Below are positions 17,248-25,596 of a DNA stretch of 64,000 nt, piece by piece. Each line of letters opens with the position of its first letter. Positions within the stretch are counted from its first letter, which is position 1. The position numbers were made by a program, and so were the translations under genes. The notes under the pieces were generated by a model, which saw nothing but the letters and a program-made list of their open reading frames with translations, was not told the origin of the DNA and did not search any database. Source of the stretch: Variovorax sp. WS11 (GTDB lineage: Bacteria > Pseudomonadota > Gammaproteobacteria > Burkholderiales > Burkholderiaceae_C); the NCBI RefSeq assembly GCF_010499245.1, contig NZ_JAAGOW010000001.1, forward strand, positions 434,001-498,000, written 5' to 3'.

Positions 17248-18614
17248 CCCTCGCGCCACCGCGCGCCGCGTCGCTGCGGCAGTCGCTGGCCGAACTTGCC
17301 GGCGGCCGCATCCGGGCGAGCGAGCTCGTGCAGCGCACGCTCGACAAGGCCGACGATACGCAGCGCCGGCTCAATGCCTTCGCCACCATCGCGCGCGAGC
17401 AGGCCATGGCGGCCGCGGCCGCGAGCGATCGCCGCTATGCGGAAGGCACGCAACGCCCGCTCGAAGGCCTGCCCATCGGCGTCAAGGACCTCATCGACAC
17501 CCAACGCATCGAGACGCGCTACGGATCGCCCGCCTTCATCGGCCACATCCCTTCCGCCGATGCCTGCGTCGTGCGCACGCTCGTGGAACAGGGCGCGATC
17601 GTGGTCGGCAAGACGACCACGCACGAGTTCGCCTGGGGCGTCACCACGGCGAGCGCCGCCTTCGGCGACACCCTCCACCCGCAGGACCCGCAGCGCATCC
17701 CCGGCGGCTCGAGCGGCGGCGCGGCCGTGGCGATCGCCGACGGCGTGATGGCCGCGGGGCTCGGCACCGACACCGGCGGATCGGTACGCATTCCCGCCGC
17801 GCTCTGCGGCGTCACCGGCTTCAAGCCGAGCTACGGCGCGCTGCCGACGCAGGGCGTCTTTCCGCTGGCTGCCAGCCTCGACCATCCGGGTCTGCTGGGG
17901 GCCGGCGTCGACGACATCCGCGTGCTGGCGGATGCGCTGGGCATCGGTGCCGGGCCAGGCGCGACGGAGGATCTCGGTGACGCGCGCGTGGGCGTCATCT
18001 GCGCGATCGGCCCGGTGCCCGCCACGTGTGAAATCGCAAGCGCCTTTGCGGTGGCTGCGGATTCGCTCGCATCGGCCTTCCATCTCGAAGAGCTGGACAC
18101 GGCGGACCTCTTCAGCGACAGCTTCGACGCCTTCGCGCGCATCGTGCTGGCCGAAGGCGCGTTCGTCCATTTCGCGCGGAACGACCCGGACTGGATTGCG
18201 GCGCACTACGGCGCCGAAACCGTCGAGCGCCTCGCGCGCGCCAAATCGATCCGGATGGAGGACTACGCGCTGGCGCAACAGGCCCGGCGAAAGGTCGCCG
18301 CGGGCCTGGCCCGCCTCATGGCCAGGCACCGCTTCATCGTGCTGCCCACCACGCCCTGTGCCGCCCCGTCCATCGGCGAGGCGGAGCTGACGATCGGCGC
18401 CTGGACAGGCAGCGTGCGGCAAGCCTTGATGGCCTACACGGCGCCCTTCAACCTCGCGGGCTGCCCGGCCATCTCGATCCCGCTGCCCCGCGGCGCCGGC
18501 GCGCTTCCGGCCGGCCTCCAGATCGTTGCCCGCCCCGGCGACGATGCCGCGCTGCTGCGGATGGCCAACCGGATGGAGCAACGGCTGCACCCCCGCATCG
18601 GGCGAATGCATTGA
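17241..18614 (+). CDS. Amidase, amidase-signature family
   Basis: 457 residues from a GTG at 17241 that overlaps the end of the preceding reductase gene. The Ser-cisSer-Lys triad is present: Lys in LPIGVKDLIDT, the cis-Ser region in IPGGSSGGAAVAIADG and the nucleophile Ser in GTDTGGSVRIPAALCG. It hydrolyses an amide of unknown identity. Overlap with the maleylacetate-reductase-like gene indicates cotranscription, so an amide-bearing aromatic precursor is a possible substrate, but GatA-like side activities cannot be excluded. Confidence 0.88.
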   Translation: MVALAPPRAASLRQSLAELAGGRIRASELVQRTLDKADDTQRRLNAFATIAREQAMAAAAASDRRYAEGTQRPLEGLPIGVKDLIDTQRIETRYGSPAFIGHIPSADACVVRTLVEQGAIVVGKTTTHEFAWGVTTASAAFGDTLHPQDPQRIPGGSSGGAAVAIADGVMAAGLGTDTGGSVRIPAALCGVTGFKPSYGALPTQGVFPLAASLDHPGLLGAGVDDIRVLADALGIGAGPGATEDLGDARVGVICAIGPVPATCEIASAFAVAADSLASAFHLEELDTADLFSDSFDAFARIVLAEGAFVHFARNDPDWIAAHYGAETVERLARAKSIRMEDYALAQQARRKVAAGLARLMARHRFIVLPTTPCAAPSIGEAELTIGAWTGSVRQALMAYTAPFNLAGCPAISIPLPRGAGALPAGLQIVARPGDDAALLRMANRMEQRLHPRIGRMH

Positions 18615-18732
18615 CGCGACATCCCGTCGTCCCCGCCACTCGGTGACCTGAGCCGGCAGCCTGAGCGCCGGAGGCCCGCGCCGCTCGATTGGTGAGCGAA
18701 CGGCAACGCCGTGATCCCTTCCACATGCCTAC

Positions 18733-18748
18733 TGCATCGGGCGATGCA
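18733..18748 (+). promoter_or_regulatory. Perfect palindrome upstream of the cupin-peroxiredoxin operon
   Basis: TGCATCG, GG, CGATGCA: 7-base arms with a 2-base centre, lying 76 bases before the cupin ATG and followed by a weak -10-like TAGGAT. The rest of the 209-bp gap after the amidase gene shows no coding signal. Probably an operator; the regulator is unknown. Confidence 0.4.
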
Positions 18749-18823
18749 AACCTAGGATCTGGTCGTGCGAAATGAGTGGCGCACACATCCCCAGAGTTTT
18801 CGGAAACGAAAGAGGTGAAAGCC

Positions 18824-19258
18824 ATGAGAAGTATTGCAAGACACATCGTCGCGGCACTGCTGATCGCCCCGCTGGGCGCGACCGCGCAACACGCGAGCGG
18901 GCAACATGCGGGCACGCCGAACGCGGCACAAGACATCGTCGTCAAGCAGCTGATGACCAAGCTGCCCCCGGACATTCCCGGCAAGGAAGTCCTGGCGATC
19001 ACCGTGGACTACGCGCCGGGCGCCGGCGACCCCGTCCATCGCCACGATGCGCATGCCTTCGTCTACGTGCTCGAGGGCTCGATCGTCATGGGCGTGAAGG
19101 GCGGCAAGGAAGTCACCCTGAAGCCCGGCGAGACTTTCTACGAAGGCCCCGACGACGTTCACACGGTCGGCCGCAATGCCAGCAAGACCCAGCCCGCGAA
19201 GTTCCTCGTCGTGATGGTGAAGAACAAGGGCGTCGATTTCTTCATGCCCGTGAAGTGA
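18824..19258 (+). CDS. Secreted cupin-domain protein
   Basis: 144 residues. The first 22 residues (MRSIARHIVAALLIAPLGATA) form a Sec signal peptide, so it acts in the periplasm. The single cupin_2 barrel has metal-binding His in PVHRHDAHAFVYVLEG and in DDVHTVG. Such small exported cupins are found with redox proteins; no reaction can be named. The ATG at 18824 has AGAGGTGA eight bases upstream, better than upstream in-frame starts. It leads a three-gene run with a peroxiredoxin-like gene 13 bp later. Confidence 0.85.
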   Translation: MRSIARHIVAALLIAPLGATAQHASGQHAGTPNAAQDIVVKQLMTKLPPDIPGKEVLAITVDYAPGAGDPVHRHDAHAFVYVLEGSIVMGVKGGKEVTLKPGETFYEGPDDVHTVGRNASKTQPAKFLVVMVKNKGVDFFMPVK

Positions 19259-19271
19259 CCGTTCCGTCCCC

Positions 19272-19877
19272 ATGACTGCCATCGACGAAGCCGCCGCCAT
19301 CCTCCGCGCCACGGGCGTCTGCCAGCGCGCCGTGCACGAAGGCGATATGGCCCCCGATGCCACTTTGCTCGACGCCTCCGGCGCGCCGGTGAAACTGTCC
19401 GCGCTGTGGCACAGCGGACTGCTCGTCGTGATCTTCTATCGCGGCGGATGGTGCAGCTATTGCAATCTTCAGCTGCACGAATGGCAACGGCACATGGATG
19501 CGTTGAAGCGGCTGGGTGCCGAGCTGGTCGCAATATCCCCGCAGACGCCGGACCATTCCCTCGACACGGTCGAACGCAATGCGCTCGCCTACACGGTGCT
19601 GAGCGACTCGGGCCTGGATGCCGCCAATGGCTTCGGCATCGCCTTCACGCTGCCGCCCGAGCTGATCGACCTGTACGCGTCTTCGGGCACCGACATCCCG
19701 GTGCTGAACGGCAACGGGCAGTGGGTGCTGCCGATCCCCGCGACCTACGTGGTCGACCGAGCGGGACGCATCCGCTTCGCCCACGTCGAGATGGACTATC
19801 GCGCGCGCATCGACCCCCAAAGCGTCATCGCCGTCCTCGAGCAGGCCCACATCGGCGAGCACGGCACAACAGCGTGA
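19272..19877 (+). CDS. Peroxiredoxin-like (AhpC/TSA family) protein
   Basis: 201 residues, thioredoxin fold. The active-site stretch VIFYRGGWCSYCNLQLHEWQ has a CxxC, which marks the peroxiredoxin-like/AhpC-TSA group that reduces peroxides with thiols. GDMAPDATLLDASG is the typical N-terminal strand and PIPATYVVDRAGRIRFAHV the cis-Pro region. It starts 13 bp after the cupin gene and 28 bp before the next gene, so all three form an operon. Cytoplasmic, since no signal peptide is seen. Confidence 0.87.
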   Translation: MTAIDEAAAILRATGVCQRAVHEGDMAPDATLLDASGAPVKLSALWHSGLLVVIFYRGGWCSYCNLQLHEWQRHMDALKRLGAELVAISPQTPDHSLDTVERNALAYTVLSDSGLDAANGFGIAFTLPPELIDLYASSGTDIPVLNGNGQWVLPIPATYVVDRAGRIRFAHVEMDYRARIDPQSVIAVLEQAHIGEHGTTA

Positions 19878-19905
19878 TTCCCGAACCCCACCTCCCTGTC
19901 GCACC

Positions 19906-20769
19906 ATGCCGAACCTGCTGCTGCAAACCACGATCGAGGGCGATCACGACGACTGGCACATCGAGCGCTTCAGTCTCCTGAAGGCCTATCTTCTGAGCCT
20001 GCGAGACGGGGATGGCCGCTTCGCTTTCCAGGTGACCGCTCGCAACCGCACGAAGCGCGGCGAGCCCGATCCCGTACTGTCGAAGCTGCATGAATCGCAG
20101 TTCGATCAACTCTGGCTTTTCGCGGTCGACGTCGGCGATGGCCTCACGCCCCAGGATTGCGAGGGCATCGGCCGCTTCCGGCGTCGAGGCGGCTCGCTCA
20201 TGGTCACGCGCGACCACATGGACCTCGGCAGCTCGATCTGCAACCTGGGCGGGGTCGGGGCTGCACACCACTTTCACAGCCTCAACTGCGAGCCCGACGA
20301 GGAGCGCCATTGCGTCGACAACCCGTTCGCCGCGAACATCTCCTGGCCCAACTACCACTCGGGCGCGAACGGCGACTACCAGCGCGTCCGGGCCGTGGGA
20401 AGCGTCCACCCGGTGATGCAGGACCAGGAGGCGGCGGACGGCGCCATCCAGTACCTGCCCTCGCATCCGCACGAAGGCGCCGTCAGCGCGCCGCTCGACG
20501 ATCCGAGCGCGCGGGTCGTGGTGGAGGGGCAGAGCTCGGTGTCCGGCCGGCGCTTCAACCTGGCGGTCGCCTTCGAACGCTCCGCGCAGGGCGGACGGGC
20601 GATCGCGCAATCGACCTTTCATCACTTCGCCGACTACAACTGGGACCCTTCTGCCGGCGCTCCCTCTTTCGTGTCGGAACCCGCCAGCGACGGCATTGCC
20701 CGGTTCCCCGAGGCGCTTCGCTCGACGAAGCAATACGTCCGCAACCTGGCCTTCTGGCTCGGCGCCTGA
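19906..20769 (+). CDS. Uncharacterised protein with glutamine-amidotransferase-like (ThuA-like) fold
   Basis: 287 residues. The segment FDQLWLFAVDVGDGLTPQDC ... RFRRRGGSLMVTRDH resembles the open sheet of ThuA/GATase1-like domains, and the late STFHHFADYNWD has the His-rich end of ThuA-like proteins. No nucleophile Cys at the GATase elbow is evident. HHFH near residue 121 suggests metal binding. Last gene of the cupin-peroxiredoxin operon and followed by an intrinsic terminator. Function not recognised. Confidence 0.75.
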   Translation: MPNLLLQTTIEGDHDDWHIERFSLLKAYLLSLRDGDGRFAFQVTARNRTKRGEPDPVLSKLHESQFDQLWLFAVDVGDGLTPQDCEGIGRFRRRGGSLMVTRDHMDLGSSICNLGGVGAAHHFHSLNCEPDEERHCVDNPFAANISWPNYHSGANGDYQRVRAVGSVHPVMQDQEAADGAIQYLPSHPHEGAVSAPLDDPSARVVVEGQSSVSGRRFNLAVAFERSAQGGRAIAQSTFHHFADYNWDPSAGAPSFVSEPASDGIARFPEALRSTKQYVRNLAFWLGA

Positions 20770-20789
20770 TTCCCAGCTTGCCCGCCCTG

Positions 20790-20818
20790 CCTCGGCGTCG
20801 ATGACGCCGGGGCTTTTT
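20790..20818 (+). terminator. Rho-independent terminator
   Basis: A 10-bp stem (CCTCGGCGTC with GACGCCGGGG, one G-U), a 3-base loop and a run of five T. It sits 21 bases after the stop of the operon's last gene. The following bases up to 21003 hold the promoter region of the LinD-like gene with nothing else recognised. Confidence 0.85.
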
Positions 20819-21003
20819 CGCGTGCGGCCCGCACACCTTGTTGCGGCAGCGATCGTTCGGATTTTCCGGACCGTGCGTACAAGCATTGGCGTCTTCTCAA
20901 AGCACCGGCAAGGTTTCACCATCGGGCTGCGTTCAACCCATTCGAACGCCAACCGTTCACTGATCGATGTGGACCTGCCCGGCAGGTCGAGAAGAGGAAT
21001 CCG

Positions 21004-22053
21004 ATGACGAATCATGCCCCCCTGATGGAGATGGCCGCCGCCGCCCGCGCTGCCATCCTGGACCCGAGCCGCATCACCCTCGTGGGTGAGCAGGCGAATC
21101 CCCGCTTCGAGCTGTTCCACGCAGCGAGCTCGCTGTGCTCGCAAAAAGTGCGCACGGTGCTGTTCGAAAAGAGGCTGTCCTACCGCTCCAGCGAGATGCT
21201 CATCCTGGGTTCGATGGGGCGCGACGGCGTGATCCCGGCCGAACACTACAGCCCCGCCTACATTCGTCTGCGCCTGATCGCGGCGCGCGACTCGGGCCGG
21301 CAATACGTCAACGGCTACAGCGGACGGACGTCGGTCGAGACCGAAGGCTTCGATCCCTGCGTGGTGCCCTTGCTGGTCGACTACGAGACAGGCCGGGTGG
21401 TCGCGGATTCGCGGCAGATCTGCGGCTATCTCGACGCCGTGTCGCTCCAGCCGATCCAGCTGGTCCCGGACGATCCCGACACGCGCAGCGAGGTGATGCA
21501 CCAGGTCGACATCGTCGACCGTATACCGAACGGCGCCTTGCTGTACGGCTTTCATCCGGATGCCGACTTTCGGCCCGGTCCCCTCAAGCTGTCGATGGAG
21601 ACGGTCTATGACATCAAGATCATGGCCCTGGAGCAGCTGATCGCCGCCAACGCCGGCGAGCCCGAGCTGGTGGCTGCGTATCGCGCCAAAATCGTGAAGG
21701 AAAGCGCCGGCAGGAAGCTGCGCCATGACCCGGCGTTCCAGCGTGCCGCCCGCGATCGGCTGGGCGAGCTCTTGCAAGATCTCGAGCGCGATCTGGCTGC
21801 GAAGTCCTTCTCCTGCCTGAACGGGAACGCCTTCTCGCTCGCCGATGCGTTCTGGGGCGTCAACCTCGTTCGCCTGAACTATCTCGGCCTGTCCTCGATG
21901 TGGCGCGCGCTTGCGCATGTGCAGCGCTACTTCGAGGCGCTCGCCAGGCGGCCCTCCCTGTGCAAGGAAGTGATCCAGGCATCGGTGAACTCGATGCCGC
22001 CCTCGACCTACATGAATGCCATCTCGGAATGCCCCGCCGGGGTTGCCGCGTGA
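21004..22053 (+). CDS. GST-family protein similar to LinD (hydroquinone reductive dechlorinase)
   Basis: 349 residues, much longer than ordinary GSTs and matching the length of LinD, the glutathione-dependent 2,5-dichlorohydroquinone reductive dechlorinase of lindane degraders. Shared landmarks, from memory of the family, are RFELFHAASSLCSQKVRTVL with the Ser-x-Cys active-site pattern also seen in PcpC, YSPAYIRLRL, and GFDPCVVPLLVDYETGRVVA followed by ADSRQICGYL. The C-terminal helical domain has FSLADAFWGVNLVRL. The ATG at 21004 follows AAGAGGAA. It pairs with a tryptophan-dioxygenase-like gene 29 bp downstream. Whether it dehalogenates, isomerises or ligates is open. Confidence 0.72.
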   Translation: MTNHAPLMEMAAAARAAILDPSRITLVGEQANPRFELFHAASSLCSQKVRTVLFEKRLSYRSSEMLILGSMGRDGVIPAEHYSPAYIRLRLIAARDSGRQYVNGYSGRTSVETEGFDPCVVPLLVDYETGRVVADSRQICGYLDAVSLQPIQLVPDDPDTRSEVMHQVDIVDRIPNGALLYGFHPDADFRPGPLKLSMETVYDIKIMALEQLIAANAGEPELVAAYRAKIVKESAGRKLRHDPAFQRAARDRLGELLQDLERDLAAKSFSCLNGNAFSLADAFWGVNLVRLNYLGLSSMWRALAHVQRYFEALARRPSLCKEVIQASVNSMPPSTYMNAISECPAGVAA

Positions 22054-22082
22054 TGAACGTCCACACAACCAGGAGACATGAC

Positions 22083-22973
22083 ATGAGCGAAACCCTTCAG
22101 GCCCACGAGAGCACGGCAGCCGGGCAGACCCCCTACAGCGCGTGGATCCAGACAGACGTGCTGCACTCGCTGCAACGCACGGTCAGCGATCATCCCGGCG
22201 AGCATGCCTGGATCGTTCACGTGCAGGTGTCGGAGCTCTACTGGATGCTCATCATCAAGGAGATCCAGACGGCGCAGCGCTGCCTTCGCGCCAACGACCT
22301 GCCCCAGGCCTTGCGAACCTTGCTGCGCGTCGTTGCCCATCAAGCGCCGCTCGACGCGATCTGGCGCTCGATCGCATGGATGACCCCCAACGACCTGCTG
22401 GCCATTCTTTCGCGTGCGGCCGCCACGCACGGCAAGGACACGGCCCTGCAGGGATGGACGTACAGGCACATGGCCTACCTGCTGGGGATCAAGCAGGCGG
22501 AGCATCTGCAGCATTTCGTCCCGCAGCCCCAGCGCTGGGCGCAGCTCAGCAAGGCTCTGGCCGAGCCCAGCCTTTATGACGACGTCCTCGCCTATCTCGG
22601 CCGCATCGGCATCGCCGTTCCGAGCGCCGTGCTCGAGCGCGACCTCGGCGCGCCCTATAGCCCCAGCAAGGAGATCGAGCAGATCTGGCGCGACATCTAC
22701 GCGGAGCCGGACGCCAACATCGAGCTCCAGCAGCTCGGCGAAACGCTGGCCGACATCGCGGAAGGATTCGCCCACTGGAAGTACCGCCACCTGATGGCCA
22801 CGCGCCGGACCTTCGGCGCCAGGCCGGCGTACTTCGGCACCGAAGGCGTCGCGTGGCTGCTGCCCACGATGGACGAGATTCCGTTTCCCGAACTCTGGTC
22901 GGCCCGCACCTTCATCGGCAATCCGGCGTCACCTTCGCAGCCGGCGGTTTGCCCGCACATGCACAAGCGCTGA
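22083..22973 (+). CDS. Tryptophan 2,3-dioxygenase-like haem protein
   Basis: 296 residues. The helical fold shows TDO-like landmarks: HAWIVHVQVSELYWMLIIKE, where canonical TDO has HQTSELW, the FAHWKYRHLMATRRTFG segment with a candidate haem-ligand His, and FGTEGVAWL in place of the usual GTGGS loop. These departures suggest a substrate other than tryptophan, as in PrnB-type members of the superfamily. It is translationally close to the LinD-like gene (29-bp gap) and has AGGAG seven bases before the ATG. No kynurenine-pathway genes are nearby. Confidence 0.68.
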   Translation: MSETLQAHESTAAGQTPYSAWIQTDVLHSLQRTVSDHPGEHAWIVHVQVSELYWMLIIKEIQTAQRCLRANDLPQALRTLLRVVAHQAPLDAIWRSIAWMTPNDLLAILSRAAATHGKDTALQGWTYRHMAYLLGIKQAEHLQHFVPQPQRWAQLSKALAEPSLYDDVLAYLGRIGIAVPSAVLERDLGAPYSPSKEIEQIWRDIYAEPDANIELQQLGETLADIAEGFAHWKYRHLMATRRTFGARPAYFGTEGVAWLLPTMDEIPFPELWSARTFIGNPASPSQPAVCPHMHKR

Positions 22974-23132
22974 CGCATCGAATGGTGCGCGACGCGCAAC
23001 ACGGCGGCGCCTTCCAGAGGGCTACCGGCGCGGAGGGCCGAAACCTACGATGGATCCGCTATCGCGATCTTCGCCAGCGAGTCCCTCGGCCGCTCTGAGG
23101 CCGGTCACCGGAACCATCCAGGAGTCATCACC

Positions 23133-23612
23133 ATGAAGCCACGTCTCAACTACATGCAGCAGTCGCCCGAGCTCTTCAAGAGGTTCGTCGGGTTCAGCCA
23201 GGCCGTGCACGACGGCACCATCGAGCCCGCGATCCAGGAGCTCATCGCGCTGCGCGCATCGCAGCTCAACGGCTGCGCCTTCTGCGTCGACATGCACGTC
23301 AAGCAGGCCAGGATCAACGGCGAGCGCGAACTGCGCCTGCACCATATCGCCGCCTGGCGCGAGTCGACCCTGTTCAGCCCGCGCGAGCGCGCCGCGCTGG
23401 CATGGACCGAGATCCTCACCAAGCTGCCCGAGCAAGGCGTGCCCGACGACATCTACGACCGCGTGCGCACGCAGCTGTCCGAGAAGGAGCTGACGGACCT
23501 GACCTTCGTCGTGATGAGCATCAATGCATGGAACCGCGTGAACATCGCCTTCCAGATGGTGCCCGGATCGTCGGACAAGGCCTTCGGCCTCGACAAGGCG
23601 CAGCTGGCCTGA
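23133..23612 (+). CDS. Carboxymuconolactone decarboxylase / AhpD-like protein
   Basis: 159 residues. The CxxC with a downstream His (LNGCAFCVDMHVKQA) is the AhpD-type alkylhydroperoxidase signature; the all-helical fold and IELIALRASQ region fit the CMD family. It may reduce peroxides with the CxxC pair or serve as a lactone-modifying enzyme. It lies 159 bp after the TDO-like gene in the same direction and converges on a LysR gene (30-bp gap). Confidence 0.9.
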   Translation: MKPRLNYMQQSPELFKRFVGFSQAVHDGTIEPAIQELIALRASQLNGCAFCVDMHVKQARINGERELRLHHIAAWRESTLFSPRERAALAWTEILTKLPEQGVPDDIYDRVRTQLSEKELTDLTFVVMSINAWNRVNIAFQMVPGSSDKAFGLDKAQLA

Positions 23613-23642
23613 GCACTTCGAAAGGTCAGGCGGCCGGTGGCT

Positions 23643-24656
23643 TCAGCCGCGGGCCGCTTCGGCGTTGAAGTCCGTCAGGCACTGAAGGTCGGACGCGCGG
23701 ATCTTCGTCGTCATGAAGTCGATGAAGACGCGCATGCGCGAAGGCAGGTGCTGCCGGCTCAGGTAGCAGATGTAGTGGCCGCAGTCCTCGGGTGCATGCT
23801 GCGCGAGGCAGGAAACGATCGCACCCGACCGGAGCGAATCGCAGGCCAGGTAGCCGGCCACCTGGGCCACGCCGTGGCCGTCGAGCACGGCCTGCAGCAC
23901 CAGGTCGGGGTCGTTGTAGCTGACCTTGGCTTGCGGCAGGAATCTGCGCAGCTGCCCGTCCACCTTGAACTCCCACTCGAAGATCCGGCCCGCCGAAGAG
24001 CGGTAGTTGATGCATTGATGATGGAGCAGCTCTTCCACCGTCTGGGGGAGTCCATGGGCTTCCTGGTATTGGCGCGAGGCGCAGACCAGCATCTGCATGG
24101 GGATGATCTGCTTCGCGATGATCTGGGCGTCTTCCATGCGTCCGTTGCGAAACGCGATGTCCACGCCGTCCGAGATGAAGTCGGTGGGCTTGTCGTCGAG
24201 CAGCAGGTCGATCGACACCTCCGGGTATTCAGAGCGGAACTCGCCGAGCAGCGGCGCCACCACCCTCCGGCCGAAGCCGACCCCCGCACTGATGCGCAGA
24301 TGCCCGCGGGGCGGCCCCTGGCGGAGGTCCCGGATTTCTTCGAGGGCCCGAACGATCCGGTCCACGCCCGTGTGGCAGTTGGCATAGAAAAGGTCGCCTT
24401 CGCGGGTCAGGGTGGTGCTGCGGGTGGTCCGCAGGAAAAGCCGGACGTTCAACTGGTCCTCGAGCTTCTGAACGCTGCGGCTCACCGCGGAGCGGCCGAC
24501 ACCCAGGCGCTCGGCGGCCCGGGCGAAGCTGCCTTCCGTGACCACGGCAATGAAGGCGACGACCCCCGCATAGCTCGTGGCGAAGCTGGAGGCCAAGCCG
24601 TCCGCGCGCAGCGCGAGGGGAGCGGAAGCAGAGCAGCCGACGGTAGAAGATGTCAT
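23643..24656 (-). CDS. LysR-family transcriptional regulator
   Basis: 337 residues. The helix-turn-helix (VVAFIAVVTEGSFARAAERL ... VGRSAVSRSVQKLEDQL) begins around residue 30, so there is an extra Ser/Ala-rich N-terminal segment of about 28 residues; a later start could remove part of it, though no ATG is available between. The effector domain is of the usual length. It converges on the AhpD-like gene and is likely to control either that unit or the small gene at 24751, which lies upstream on the same strand. Confidence 0.88.
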   Translation of the reverse strand: MTSSTVGCSASAPLALRADGLASSFATSYAGVVAFIAVVTEGSFARAAERLGVGRSAVSRSVQKLEDQLNVRLFLRTTRSTTLTREGDLFYANCHTGVDRIVRALEEIRDLRQGPPRGHLRISAGVGFGRRVVAPLLGEFRSEYPEVSIDLLLDDKPTDFISDGVDIAFRNGRMEDAQIIAKQIIPMQMLVCASRQYQEAHGLPQTVEELLHHQCINYRSSAGRIFEWEFKVDGQLRRFLPQAKVSYNDPDLVLQAVLDGHGVAQVAGYLACDSLRSGAIVSCLAQHAPEDCGHYICYLSRQHLPSRMRVFIDFMTTKIRASDLQCLTDFNAEAARG

Positions 24657-24750
24657 GGGAGCAGATCCTTGATGGGAAGAGGTGTCCCGCCCGGAACGTG
24701 GCCGTGCGACGCAGCACCACGCCGGGCGATCGTGGTAGGCGTGCCGCGGA

Positions 24751-24960
24751 TCACGCGATGAGCTCGACGCGCGGAAACGCGTACTCGCGCCCCATCAGCG
24801 CACGGGCGAAGAAGTAGTTGTTGCGCGCCCGTTCGCTGAGGCGGTCGAGATCGACCTCGCCTTGCGCATTGCAAGGGAAAGCCCATCCGCGGCCCTGCCT
24901 GTGCAGAGACTGGAAGTGCAACTCGTAATGCGCGCCCCGGATACTCATGATGGCTTCCAT
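24751..24960 (-). CDS. Small conserved-type hypothetical protein
   Basis: 69 residues, MEAIMSIRGAHYELHFQSLH to a YAFPRVELIA end. The composition, with aromatic residues and an LSERARNNYFFARALMG helix, looks like a real soluble protein. AGGAG lies seven bases before the ATG at 24960; a second ATG four codons in is possible. It precedes the LysR gene at 23643 by 94 bp on the same strand. The 260 bp upstream hold GTGTCATGAC- and TGACACA-type short palindromes but no other gene. Confidence 0.6.
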   Translation of the reverse strand: MEAIMSIRGAHYELHFQSLHRQGRGWAFPCNAQGEVDLDRLSERARNNYFFARALMGREYAFPRVELIA

Positions 24961-25220
24961 GTTCTGCTCCTGCAGCTCGATGAGACTTCAGTGTCTGCCC
25001 CGGATGTAGCCACACGATGTCGGGATGGCGACCGCGCTTGTCAGGTGTCATGACTGCATGGCGCGCGCCCCCGGGGCAGCGGCCGGCCGCCCTGCCGTGG
25101 CGCGCGCATTCGTGTCCGTTGACACACAGCGTGGCGGCACTGACACATTGCCGTGCGCCGCCCGGGATGCAATGGTCTCGGGCTCAATCTGACGAAAGCG
25201 CGGCGGCCGGCCTTCCAGCC

Positions 25221-25586
25221 ATGACCACGGACAGCACTTCGAGCAGCAGGCTGCTCTTGATCATCGAAACGGATGACCTCATCCGCGAGTTGCTCGTGCG
25301 CTGGCTGACCGAGGCGGGCTACTCGGTCGCGGCGAACGATTCGCGGACGAACGGCGTCGCGCTGGTGATCGCGGATGTCCCGAACCCGGCGCAGGCCGGT
25401 GCTGCGTTGCGGGAGCTCCATGGCCGCTACGGCGCCCCCATCCTCGCCACCTCGGGCCGCTTCAGGCGTGCCCCCGCGGCCTCGGAGGGCGCGGCGCGGC
25501 GGCTCGGCGTCGCCAAGGTGCTGCCGAAGCCCTTTACCTGCGCGGAACTTCTCGCGGCGGTCGGCCAGTGCCTGGACGGCCGCTGA
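25221..25586 (+). CDS. Stand-alone receiver-domain response regulator (divergent)
   Basis: 121 residues forming one receiver domain: the acidic pair in LLLIIETDDLIREL, the putative phospho-acceptor Asp in LVIADVPNP, Ser/Thr in ILATSG and Lys in LPKPF. The region between alpha 1 and beta 3 is shorter than normal. There is no output domain, as in CheY-like adaptors. It converges on an OmpR-type regulator whose stop is 10 bp away. No histidine kinase is present within the window. Confidence 0.72.
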   Translation: MTTDSTSSSRLLLIIETDDLIRELLVRWLTEAGYSVAANDSRTNGVALVIADVPNPAQAGAALRELHGRYGAPILATSGRFRRAPAASEGAARRLGVAKVLPKPFTCAELLAAVGQCLDGR

Positions 25587-25596
25587 GTGGCTCGCC

